Assembly (NCBI GenBank): GCA_002418705.1
Contig: DIEQ01000010.1
Location: 1-13,881 of the forward strand
Direction: 5' to 3'
DNA length: 13,881 nt
Source: Mageeibacillus sp. UBA5770
GTDB taxonomy: Bacteria; Bacillota_A; Clostridia; Saccharofermentanales; Saccharofermentanaceae
Below the pieces are notes generated by a model that made no database searches, was not told where the DNA came from, and was given only the letters and a program-made list of their open reading frames with translations. Both the position numbers and the translations under genes were made by a program. Shown here piece by piece: positions 1 through 7,176 of this stretch (the first letter of the stretch is position 1; every line of letters begins with the position of its first letter).

Positions 1-2162
1 CTTTGTGCTGCTGCTTCTTTGAGTGCGTCAAGTGACGCAGCGTGATCTCCTGATTTTTCACAGAAAATCGCCTCATAATATTTGAGCATCGGCGACGGGG
101 CAGTGCACTGGCGCAGTGTACGGACTGCCTCCACATAGCATCCCGCTTCCGAATAATCGATTGCGGCTTCTATGAATGTGCTCGCCCGGTCGCCCATCAG
201 GGCTATGTCAGATTGTTCCGAAAGCTCCAGCCTCGACACATAATCAAATGCATCGAGCGCCAGGTTCTCCTCGAGCCAGGCTTTGGCTTCCGCCGTTTTT
301 CCCGTTCTGCGAAGAATGATTGCACGCATGGCACGTGCCTTCAGGCTGTGGCTGTTTTTCACGAGGGAACGGTCGATAAAGGACAAAGCCTCTGCATATT
401 CGCCTCTTCTTGCCGCGATCGCAGCCAGATAGTAGAAAGACATTTCCTGCTGTGCACTCGTCCAAGTCGCTTTGTAAAAAGCGTCGAAGGCCGCGTCTTC
501 CCTGCCTTGGTACCATAGCGCCAGACCGAGGCAGTAATAGGCTTCACTGTTATACGGGTTGGGGTTTTTCCAGGTCAGGCGCTCAATTGCTTTTCGAAAA
601 TATACTTCGGCAGACGTGAACTCTCCGCGGCGAAGAAGCAGCATTCCGTAAGCTGTATTGATTCGTATATCGCCCGGGTCACGCGCAAGTCCCTCAAGGT
701 AATAGCCGTCCGGCTCATAGGTAGCGTGGCGGTATTGCTCTATGTGCATCCCTGTCAGGTAGAGTTCCTCACAGGTTGCGATATCCTCCGGCTGTCTGGC
801 CGGCTCGACAGGTGTCGGCATTTCAGATGTTTCTTCCTTAGCTGCTGTGTAGCTGAGCATGAGGCGGCCGGCTGCATCATATACAGACAGTGTCAGGTCT
901 TTTCCCGAAGCAGAACCAATTTCCGCACTCTCACTGACCACATCCACAGGTGAGATTGTCGTGGTCAGTGAAAGATAGGTCGTGTCCATATCAGACAACA
1001 CGATACGGGCGTTATCATAGACAGAGGTGGCATAAACACATATATTGGCGAGTCCTTCTGCCTCTTCGAGGTTGATGACAACCTCGGCACTGGCGTTCTT
1101 GACATTGGCGGCCTTCTTGTACGGCATAAAATACTGTGTGAAGGTCTTCTCTTCGAAGGGTTTGAGCCAGGTGAAATCCGGCTGATTGTCCGTGAACATC
1201 CCTGTCATCAGCTCGATGTAAGGGCCGTTTTCATCAGTCAGGTTGCGGTCCCAGGCCCGGCCGAAATCGCCGTTCCCCCATGTCCACTGTTTTTTGCCCG
1301 GGGAGACATGATGATTTGCAATATGAAGGATGCCTGCCTCAAGCATGTGGTCGTATCCGCCTACAAAGTTGTAGTCGGAATGATACGCCATATATGAGGT
1401 CGGGACGGGAATGTTCTTGAATCGGGATATGTCTACGCCGGCGCTGTAATCGTGCTTGTAATAGACGCCGTCGGCGATGGGGAATTTGGACACGTCGCGC
1501 TTGCCGTGGTCGACAACAGCATGTACATCCGGAGGGAATATCGACTGCGTATTGTCGTTGACAGCTACGGCGGGATTGGCCCACCACAGGAAAGTCTGAG
1601 GCATATTCGTCCGATTATAGAGCTGACCCTTGATTTCGATATAGGCTTTGTCGGGGTAAAGCGTGAAGGATGCCATTCCCTTGGTACCGTACATCTGGTC
1701 GACTTCGCTGACGCATACAGTGCTGCTGCCGTCTTCGTTCTCCTTAAGGATGTAGTCGACAGGAGCATATGTTGTCGGACGGTGATGCTGCGGCCAGTTA
1801 AACTCAATGCCGCCGGAGATCCACGGACCGGTCAGGCCGACCAGTGCCGGCTTGATTACTTCGTTATAATACACAAAATCATAGTCATTGGTCTTATCAT
1901 ATGCGCGCTGTATTCTTCCGCCAAGTTCAGGCAGGATCATGACGCGCAGATAGTCGTTTTCGAGGAAAATCGCCGTATAGGTCTTGTCTATTTTCTCGTC
2001 GTAGATTTTATCAATAACGGGATAGGGATACACCTTGCCGGAGCTCCCCTGATATACGCGTTTCTCGAGGAACATAGGGTTCCTGTCAGCTTTGCCGATT
2101 TCGTAGGTAGGCAGTGTAATCTGCTCTTCCCACACCTTGGCCTGTGTGCCGGCCTGTCTCAT
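1..2162 (-). CDS. DUF5107 domain protein with C-terminal TPR repeats (3' end outside window)
   Basis: The 720 codons in the window give a cytoplasmic-looking protein with no signal peptide. Residues about 20-340 match the DUF5107 type, a galactose-mutarotase-like beta-sandwich: a LENDYLRVMILPELGGRIQR segment near residue 65, then a GPWISGGIEFNWPQHH motif near 110. Residues about 345-450 form a second beta-rich part, and about 455-720 are TPR-like helical repeats (NTAYGMLLLRRGEFTSAEVY, YYCLGLALWYQGREDAAF). The ATG at 2162-2160 follows AGGAGG at good spacing. It is divergent from the AraC-type regulator and shares with it an operator that also occurs before the sugar transporter. This suggests a role in handling the imported sugar, perhaps binding, epimerising or cleaving it; the reaction is unknown. 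The C-terminus lies beyond base 1. Family call is firm, function is not. Confidence 0.85.
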   Translation of the reverse strand, partial: MRQAGTQAKVWEEQITLPTYEIGKADRNPMFLEKRVYQGSSGKVYPYPVIDKIYDEKIDKTYTAIFLENDYLRVMILPELGGRIQRAYDKTNDYDFVYYNEVIKPALVGLTGPWISGGIEFNWPQHHRPTTYAPVDYILKENEDGSSTVCVSEVDQMYGTKGMASFTLYPDKAYIEIKGQLYNRTNMPQTFLWWANPAVAVNDNTQSIFPPDVHAVVDHGKRDVSKFPIADGVYYKHDYSAGVDISRFKNIPVPTSYMAYHSDYNFVGGYDHMLEAGILHIANHHVSPGKKQWTWGNGDFGRAWDRNLTDENGPYIELMTGMFTDNQPDFTWLKPFEEKTFTQYFMPYKKAANVKNASAEVVINLEEAEGLANICVYATSVYDNARIVLSDMDTTYLSLTTTISPVDVVSESAEIGSASGKDLTLSVYDAAGRLMLSYTAAKEETSEMPTPVEPARQPEDIATCEELYLTGMHIEQYRHATYEPDGYYLEGLARDPGDIRINTAYGMLLLRRGEFTSAEVYFRKAIERLTWKNPNPYNSEAYYCLGLALWYQGREDAAFDAFYKATWTSAQQEMSFYYLAAIAARRGEYAEALSFIDRSLVKNSHSLKARAMRAIILRRTGKTAEAKAWLEENLALDAFDYVSRLELSEQSDIALMGDRASTFIEAAIDYSEAGCYVEAVRTLRQCTAPSPMLKYYEAIFCEKSGDHAASLDALKEAAAQ

Positions 2163-2197
2163 ATAAATACCTCCTGAAACCTTCTTTTATCGTGTTA

Positions 2198-2226
2198 AGA
2201 ATAGCACGTAACCTGTTTTTTCTGTT
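2198..2226 (-). promoter_or_regulatory. Promoter of the DUF5107 gene
   Basis: On the minus strand there is a weak -35 AACAGA (2226-2221), a 17-base spacer, and a TGC-extended -10 TATTCT (2203-2198), giving a start near 2191 and a leader of about 30 bases. The poor -35 with an adjacent operator 6 bases upstream fits an activator-dependent promoter. The same -35, spacer length and TGC extension occur before the transporter operon at 7036-7064. Confidence 0.6.
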
Positions 2227-2232
2227 CTTTTC

Positions 2233-2266
2233 AATTGCGCAATTATTTTGAAAAATTGCTTTATTT
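2233..2266. promoter_or_regulatory. Putative AraC-family operator, copy A (tandem half-sites)
   Basis: This 34-bp element matches copy B at 7071-7104 at 27 of 34 positions, with a perfectly shared core TTTTGAAAAATTGCT at 2246-2260. It holds two AATTGC boxes in direct repeat, 2233-2238 and 2254-2259, exactly 21 bp apart (two helical turns), as expected for the two HTH motifs of AraC dimers. An additional inverted box makes a perfect palindrome, AATTGCGCAATT (2233-2244). Binding by the neighbouring regulator is an inference. Confidence 0.65.
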
Positions 2267-2279
2267 TTATGGCATATAT

Positions 2280-2309
2280 TTGACACAATCCATTTATATG
2301 GGATATTAT
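2280..2309 (+). promoter_or_regulatory. Promoter of the AraC-type regulator gene
   Basis: A perfect -35 TTGACA (2280-2285) is followed after 18 bases by TATTAT (2304-2309), giving a start near 2316 and a leader of about 34 bases. The putative operator ends 13 bases upstream of the -35, so autoregulation is plausible. Confidence 0.6.
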
Positions 2310-2349
2310 GTGAATAGTCGTTTTAATAATTTGCTTCGAGGTGAATCCT

Positions 2350-3198
2350 ATGAAAGTACACAGCCAGGGTGTTCTGGATACTTCCAACATTTATTTTCAT
2401 ACGCCGAGTGAGATGGCGCGGAAGATGTTTTTCTACCTTCTGTGCACCGGGCATTATTACTGTGACAAGACGTACCTGGTGGACCGGCAAAGCTATAACA
2501 GTTTCCTGGTTCTATATGTTCTCAAGGGCAAGGGGTATGTTGAACAGGGCGGACGGCAGGTTACACTGACGGAGGGCTGCATCGCAATCCTTGACTGCTA
2601 TAAACCGCACCGATACGGCACGAATACAGGCTGGGAATTCATCTGGTGCCATTATGACGGTCCGATGGCCCGCTCCTATTATGAAGCGATTACGCAGAGC
2701 GGCAATTTTGTCATTACACCGCAGAATCCGTATTCCGCGCAGCGAAGCCTCGAAAAGACGTACGCCATGTTTCACGAGGCAAGCAAGGCGATGGAGGCAA
2801 CGATTTCAAAATATATTACCAATGTGCTGACCGAGATCCTCGTTAGTGAGAGCTCAGCTGCTTCGGAAAATATGCAGAGCAGCACAACGGAGAATATTCT
2901 TGCCTACATTGCCGAGAATGTTGCCCAACCGCTGACGCTTGAGCACTTAGCACAGAAGGCGGCACTCAGTCCGTTCTATTTCACAAGGGTTTTCAAGAAA
3001 GAAACAGGCTATACGCCTCATGAGTACCTGATTATCGCGCGGATAAACGCAGCGAAATATTACCTGAAGACATCTGTTCTGCCAATCAAGGAGGTGTCGA
3101 TCAACTGCGGTTTTTCGAGTGAGAGCACGTTCTGCACGACTTTCAAGCGGGTTGTCGGCACGACGCCGCTTATGTACCGGCGCAATGACTTCCTCTGA
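2350..3198 (+). CDS. AraC-family transcriptional regulator
   Basis: A 282-residue protein with the usual AraC layout. The N-terminal part, about 1-170, is a cupin-like effector-binding region (LVLYVLKGKGYVEQGG, then AILDCYKPHRYG). The C-terminal 100 residues hold two helix-turn-helix motifs: LEHLAQKAALSPFYFTRVFK and IKEVSINCGFSSESTFCTTF, followed by the conserved GTTPLMYRR end. The start is ATG 2350 because GAGGTG at 2338-2343 is its ribosome binding site; the in-frame GTG at 2341 lies inside that site. It sits between the DUF5107 gene and the sugar ABC operon and most likely senses the imported sugar and activates both through the 34-bp elements at 2233 and 7071. Family is certain; effector and targets are inferred. 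Confidence 0.93.
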   Translation: MKVHSQGVLDTSNIYFHTPSEMARKMFFYLLCTGHYYCDKTYLVDRQSYNSFLVLYVLKGKGYVEQGGRQVTLTEGCIAILDCYKPHRYGTNTGWEFIWCHYDGPMARSYYEAITQSGNFVITPQNPYSAQRSLEKTYAMFHEASKAMEATISKYITNVLTEILVSESSAASENMQSSTTENILAYIAENVAQPLTLEHLAQKAALSPFYFTRVFKKETGYTPHEYLIIARINAAKYYLKTSVLPIKEVSINCGFSSESTFCTTFKRVVGTTPLMYRRNDFL

Positions 3199-3231
3199 TT
3201 CCTGAAATTCCCGTAATTCCTATACTTCTTG

Positions 3232-3279
3232 AAAAACAGCTGCCCCAATCGGGAGATCCTCTTCCGGTCGGGGCAGCTG
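3232..3279 (-). terminator. Rho-independent terminator of the sugar ABC operon
   Basis: The stem CAGCTGCCCC / GGGGCAGCTG (3237-3246 and 3270-3279) continues inward with G-U pairs and one mismatch to a 3-base loop. Read on the minus strand it is followed by five T (3236-3232). On the plus strand no T-run follows, so it would serve the convergent AraC gene only weakly. Confidence 0.8.
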
Positions 3280-3303
3280 CGTATCCTTTGAATGACTTAC
3301 AGC

Positions 3304-4374
3304 TTAGTTGGCTGCAGCACCCATTACTTCTACATAGTTGTCAGGAGTTACGATGATTGCGTTTACGGCTGTTTCCTGAGGAACTTCTTTTCCTGCGATT
3401 ACATCAAGGAGAACCTGTACCGAACCGGCTCCGACTGAATCAGAGGAGAAGTAAGCAGCAGCCTTCATGCAGGAACCGCCCTCTTTCCTGAATTCGTCTT
3501 TTGCCATGTATCCGCCAAGGCCGACTACGCAGGAAGTCTTATCGAGTCCGGCACTCTCGAGTGCGCGGCAGGCACCAATGGTACCCTCTTCGTTAGCTCC
3601 CATGACAAGCCATGTCTTGATCTCGGGGTGAGCTGTGAATACGGCAGCAGAAGCCGTGTTGCCCTTGTCTGTTGTACCGTCATAATCAGCCTTGAAAATT
3701 CTTGCAGCGTCGAAGTCCGGGCAGAGCTCTGTGAATTTGTCGAACTCGCCTTCTGTTCTGGGTACGCAGCTGGATACTGTATCCATTGTCATGATAAGAA
3801 CGCCGACTGTCTCGTCAGCAACAAGATTGTTTGTTGTGGCATAGTCTGCCATCCATGCGCCGTTGGCTTCGCCGATGACGTAGCCGTTGATGCCGACCCA
3901 GGGAGCAATCTTTGTTCCGTCTTCTGTCTGAAGGGCGTCATCAGCAGAAACGACAGGAATGCCGGCTTCTGTGAGTTTGTCGACAGCAGCCTGTGACAAT
4001 GTCTGGTCAACGATGCAGGTAACAACACCGGCAGCATTATTTGCGATTGCATTGTCGATTGCCTTCAGGTATTCTTCAGGACTCATTTTTGAATCGACGT
4101 AGGTGAATGTGTAACCGGCAGCTTCTGCTGCTTTCTGGGCAGCGGCACCTTCATCAATAAACCAGGTCTGATCTCCGGCTTTGTAGATACCGTAAATCAC
4201 GCCGCCTTCTGTGGCAGCTTCTGTTGCGGCAGCAGTAGCATCTCCGGCTGTCGCTGCGGCAGCGGCCGTTGTTGTGGCAGCAGCTGTTGTTGTTGTGGCG
4301 GCGTCAGTGGTGCAGCCTGAAATGATGCCCGTGCACAGAACAAGCGACAGTACGAGTGCAAGTGTCTTTTTCAT
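3304..4374 (-). CDS. Sugar ABC transporter substrate-binding lipoprotein, AraF-like
   Basis: This 356-residue protein has a lipoprotein signal (MKKTLALVLS start, lipobox ISGC with Cys21) and then a Thr/Ala-rich linker of about 40 residues. A periplasmic-binding-protein type I fold follows. From memory its closest resemblance is to E. coli AraF: KAIDNAIANNAAGVV, GIPVVSADDALQ, HPEIKTWLVMGANEEGTIG and the IIVTPDNYVEVM end match AraF segments in order. It would catch a monosaccharide at the outer membrane face and hand it to the permease. The start is 4374, not the upstream ATG at 4389, because GGAGGA at 4387-4382 is the ribosome binding site. It is the last gene of the operon, 85 bases after the permease, before a strong terminator. 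The sugar could be arabinose, galactose or another aldose. Confidence 0.9.
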   Translation of the reverse strand: MKKTLALVLSLVLCTGIISGCTTDAATTTTAAATTTAAAAATAGDATAAATEAATEGGVIYGIYKAGDQTWFIDEGAAAQKAAEAAGYTFTYVDSKMSPEEYLKAIDNAIANNAAGVVTCIVDQTLSQAAVDKLTEAGIPVVSADDALQTEDGTKIAPWVGINGYVIGEANGAWMADYATTNNLVADETVGVLIMTMDTVSSCVPRTEGEFDKFTELCPDFDAARIFKADYDGTTDKGNTASAAVFTAHPEIKTWLVMGANEEGTIGACRALESAGLDKTSCVVGLGGYMAKDEFRKEGGSCMKAAAYFSSDSVGAGSVQVLLDVIAGKEVPQETAVNAIIVTPDNYVEVMGAAAN

Positions 4375-4416
4375 CTTTCTTTCCTCCATTAATGATATAT
4401 ATTTCTTTATTATTAC

Positions 4417-4434
4417 GCCGATATTGGACTCGGC
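4417..4434 (-). other. Intercistronic hairpin between permease and binding protein
   Basis: GCCGA and TCGGC arms (4417-4421 and 4430-4434) enclose 8 bases, followed on the minus strand by an A/T-rich stretch without a clean T-run. Such hairpins can stabilise the upstream mRNA end or partly terminate, changing binding-protein output relative to the membrane proteins. The stem is only 5 bp, so support is weak. Confidence 0.3.
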
Positions 4435-4459
4435 TTGATCCCGAAGAAGGGTAAACCTC

Positions 4460-5443
4460 TTAACCGTTTCTCTTGCTGGCTTCGAGAAGGTTTCTTTCGC
4501 GCTTTTGCTTGCGGAGATAATCCGAGGAGAGTGCGAACAGCAGCAGCATTCCTTTTGCTACGTACTGCCAGAAGGAAGGCACGTTAACCATGGTAAGACC
4601 GGTATTGAAGGCCTGAATCAGGATAACGCCGAGGATTGTGCCGCCCATGCTTCCGACACCGCCTGAGAAGGATACGCCGCCGAGAATAACAGCTGTAATC
4701 GCGTCAAACTCCAGATTGACGTTGGCTGACGGCTGTCCGGAATTCATGCGGGCTGCGAAAACGACTCCGCCAATGGCGCACATGATACCCATCATGATAA
4801 AGGTGACGGTAATGATGCGTGTCGGGTTCAGGCCGGCCAGCCGCGCTGCGTCGCGGTTGCCGCCGATGGCATAGATGCTGCGGCCGAATTTCGTCTTGGC
4901 GAGTATGAATCCGAATATGACAAATGCGATGATCATAATCCATACGGAGAGGGGAATCCCGATCATGCGGGTCTTTCCGATGCTCAGGAAAATGCTGTTG
5001 CTGATGGCAACCGGTTTGCCGTTGCACAGAATATAGGCAAAACCGCGGATAACCGATTGTGTAACAAGGGTCGCAATGAAGGCTTCGAGCTTGATCTTGT
5101 TGACCATCCAGGCATTGATAACTCCGACCAGGGCTCCCGCTGCGATCGTTATGATGATCGCCGCAAAGAAGTTGACTCCCTTACTAACCAGAAGGGCTGC
5201 CAGTACACCGGTAAAAGCAACCAGCGAACCGGGTGACAGGTCGTTCTGTCCTGAAATGATTAAGTATGTGTGTCCGATAGCGACCAGTCCAACCAGGGAT
5301 GCCGCAACAAGAATATTTACCAGATTTGTCACGGAAAGGAAGTTCTTATTCAGCATTGTGAAAAGCGCAAATACAACGACGATTGCACCAATAAGTATTA
5401 ATTTGTCGCCGCCTATCAGCTTTTTCATTTTTTCTGTATTCAT
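4460..5443 (-). CDS. Sugar ABC transporter permease, AraH-like
   Basis: A 327-residue, very hydrophobic protein of the ribose/arabinose/xylose permease family with about 8-10 membrane segments. Typical family segments are LISGQNDLSPGSLVAFTGVL near the N-terminus, FGRSIYAIGGNRDAARLAGL (the cytoplasmic loop contacting the ATPase), ARMNSGQPSANVNLEFDAIT and VILGGVSFSGGVGSMGGTI. Length and order fit E. coli AraH, 328 residues as remembered. Its ATG overlaps the ATPase stop by four bases (ATGA at 5443-5440), so translation is probably coupled. It forms the membrane channel for the sugar. Confidence 0.93.
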   Translation of the reverse strand: MNTEKMKKLIGGDKLILIGAIVVVFALFTMLNKNFLSVTNLVNILVAASLVGLVAIGHTYLIISGQNDLSPGSLVAFTGVLAALLVSKGVNFFAAIIITIAAGALVGVINAWMVNKIKLEAFIATLVTQSVIRGFAYILCNGKPVAISNSIFLSIGKTRMIGIPLSVWIMIIAFVIFGFILAKTKFGRSIYAIGGNRDAARLAGLNPTRIITVTFIMMGIMCAIGGVVFAARMNSGQPSANVNLEFDAITAVILGGVSFSGGVGSMGGTILGVILIQAFNTGLTMVNVPSFWQYVAKGMLLLFALSSDYLRKQKRERNLLEASKRNG

Positions 5444-6966
5444 TCTATGTTCTCCTTTGTCTCCCCGGCCTCATTATCCATCATACCCATACTCAGTAAT
5501 CTATCTTCCGTCGCATCCTCACGCATGACCTCGCCGGCAATTTTTCTCGCTTTCATAACAATGATCCTATCCGAGAGGCCGATAACCTCCGGAAGCTCCG
5601 ACGAAATCAGAATTACGCCCAGGCCTCTTTTGGCAAATTCGCAGATCATCTGGTAGAATTCGGATTTGGCGCCGACGTCAATACCCTTTGTCGGTTCATC
5701 GAGGATAAGTACCTTGGGGTTTGTCCCCATCCAGCGGGCTACAATGCACTTCTGCTGGTTGCCGCCCGAGAGCTCGACAATCTTCTTGTCGGGGGATGGC
5801 GTCTTGATACGGAAATCCAGAATGCCTTTTGCCGCATCCTTTTCCTCATCTTCTGTGCGAAGGACGCCGAACATATTGGAGTGCTTATCGAGCATCGAGA
5901 CATTAATATTGTCAGCCACACTCAGGTTGGCAAGGATTCCCTGTGTCTTTCTGTCCTCGGGTACAAGTACGATGCCGTTGCGCATCGCTTCATAGGGCGA
6001 ATGATTCAGAACAGGCCGGCCTTCTAAGAACACCTCGCCGCTGATCAGTTTATCCGCTCCGATGATTGCACGCATAGTCTCCGTGCGGCCTGCGCCGACA
6101 AGACCTGAAAAGCCTAGAACTTCGCCCTTATGCAGCGAAAATGATACGTCCTCGACGTAATCCGAGGATACGTGCCGTGCTTCGAGAAGTACTTCTCCGA
6201 TTTCCTTATTGCGGTCAAGTCCGTTATAAATATCGCCGAGATCGCGGCCGACCATCTTCTTGATCATTTCCTTTTCCGATACTTCGCCGGTTACAACGGT
6301 ATCTACATAGCAGCCATCTTTGAAAATCGCAGCCTTGTCCGTAATTTCGCGGATCTCCTGCATGCGGTGCGAGACATATATGATAATCTTGCCTTCCGAC
6401 TTAAGTTTTCTGATTACATGAAAAAGACTCTCAATTTCCGAGTCACTCAGGCTTGCGGTCGGTTCGTCAAAACATATAACCTTGAGATTCTCGCGGCTGT
6501 ATGCTTTCATGATTTCGACCATCTGCTGATATGCGATACTAAGATCCTTGACCTTCTCATTCGGCTTAATCGGGAGCCCGAAATCGTTGATAATTGATTT
6601 GGCCATCTCATTGGCCTTGCGGGTATTAATAACGCCAAGCTTGTTGCTTGGCATTCTGCCAAGATAAATGTTCTCGGCCACTGACAGCTCCATCAGAATC
6701 TGGCGTTCCTGATAAATGACGCTGATGCCTGCTTCAATTGCCTCGTGCGGGTTGTGGAAATGCGCTTCCTCACCGTTGATCAGATACTGTCCCTCATCGG
6801 GCTGATAATCACCGTTGAGCGTTTTGAGAAGAGTGGATTTACCGGCTCCGTTTTCACCTAAGAATGCAAGTACTTCTCCGCTCTGGGCTGAAAAGCTGAC
6901 GTGATCGAGTGCCTTTACCCCCGGAAAATACTTTGTTATGTTACGGAACTCTAAGGTATTTCCCAT
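5440..6966 (-). CDS. Sugar ABC transporter ATP-binding protein, AraG-like
   Basis: A 508-residue tandem ATPase of the ribose/arabinose class. Domain 1 has Walker A GENGAGKS (37-44), a degenerate signature LSIAYQQMVEI and Walker B VICFDEPTASLS. Domain 2 has a degenerate Walker A GLVGAGRTE, a canonical signature LSGGNQQK (from 399) and Walker B VLILDEPTKGIDVG (from 419). One degenerate Walker A in the second half is normal for this family. Segments such as IIYVSHRMQEI and FPGVKAL match AraG in order. It powers import of the sugar with the permease. The ATG at 6966 follows AAGGAGG at about 11 bases. It is the first gene of the operon, divergent from the aldose epimerase. Confidence 0.94.
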   Translation of the reverse strand: MGNTLEFRNITKYFPGVKALDHVSFSAQSGEVLAFLGENGAGKSTLLKTLNGDYQPDEGQYLINGEEAHFHNPHEAIEAGISVIYQERQILMELSVAENIYLGRMPSNKLGVINTRKANEMAKSIINDFGLPIKPNEKVKDLSIAYQQMVEIMKAYSRENLKVICFDEPTASLSDSEIESLFHVIRKLKSEGKIIIYVSHRMQEIREITDKAAIFKDGCYVDTVVTGEVSEKEMIKKMVGRDLGDIYNGLDRNKEIGEVLLEARHVSSDYVEDVSFSLHKGEVLGFSGLVGAGRTETMRAIIGADKLISGEVFLEGRPVLNHSPYEAMRNGIVLVPEDRKTQGILANLSVADNINVSMLDKHSNMFGVLRTEDEEKDAAKGILDFRIKTPSPDKKIVELSGGNQQKCIVARWMGTNPKVLILDEPTKGIDVGAKSEFYQMICEFAKRGLGVILISSELPEVIGLSDRIIVMKARKIAGEVMREDATEDRLLSMGMMDNEAGETKENIE

Positions 6967-7035
6967 TTCTTCGCTGTCCTCCTTCGCACAATATTTACTA
7001 TTATCATGTACAGGTCGTTTCTCTGAATTGCCCTT

Positions 7036-7064
7036 ATCTTAGCACACACAACCCGCCCTCTGTT
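7036..7064 (-). promoter_or_regulatory. Promoter of the sugar ABC operon
   Basis: On the minus strand: -35 AACAGA (7064-7059), a 17-base spacer, TGC-extended -10 TAAGAT (7041-7036), start near 7029 and a leader of about 63 bases. The -35, spacer and TGC extension match the DUF5107 promoter, and the 34-bp element is again 6 bases upstream, consistent with co-activation. Confidence 0.6.
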
Positions 7065-7070
7065 TGCTAA

Positions 7071-7104
7071 AAATGCCGTTTTGTTTTGAAAAATTGCTCT
7101 ATTT
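7071..7104. promoter_or_regulatory. Putative AraC-family operator, copy B (tandem half-sites)
   Basis: The second copy of the element at 2233-2266, in the same orientation, 27 of 34 bases identical. Boxes AAATGC (7071-7076) and AATTGC (7092-7097) are 21 bp apart. The extra inverted box seen in copy A is not kept here, which points to the direct repeat as the recognised form. It lies between the transporter promoter (minus) and the epimerase promoter (plus). Confidence 0.65.
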
Positions 7105-7114
7105 GTCAAAAGAT

Positions 7115-7142
7115 TTGTTTTTCCGGACGATCCCTATATAAT
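7115..7142 (+). promoter_or_regulatory. Promoter of the aldose epimerase gene
   Basis: A perfect -10 TATAAT (7137-7142) has a weak -35 TTGTTT (7115-7120) 16 bases upstream, with a start near 7149. The putative operator ends 10 bases upstream of the -35. Because this -10 covers the ATG at 7141, that ATG cannot be the translation start of a transcript from this promoter. Confidence 0.5.
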
Positions 7143-7176
7143 GACAATAAATAAAAGTGAAGGAAGGTACTTTGCT

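Noticed and set aside
582..594. CAATTGCTTTT resembling an operator half-site inside the DUF5107 gene
   Set aside because: A single half-site in coding sequence without a partner 21 bp away.
1452..2177. Long plus-strand open frame (241 codons) opposite the DUF5107 gene
   Set aside because: No ribosome binding site, no recognisable domain; the minus-strand frame is clearly a known family with a strong start, so this is its antisense shadow.
2341..2343. GTG 2341 as start of the AraC-type regulator
   Set aside because: The GTG is part of the GAGGTG ribosome binding site for ATG 2350.
6172..6597. Plus-strand open frame of 141 codons within the ATPase gene
   Set aside because: Lies over the conserved ATPase motifs on the other strand; no independent evidence of coding.
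7141..7143. ATG 7141 as epimerase start
   Set aside because: It overlaps the TATAAT -10 box and has no ribosome binding site; GTG 7177 is better placed.
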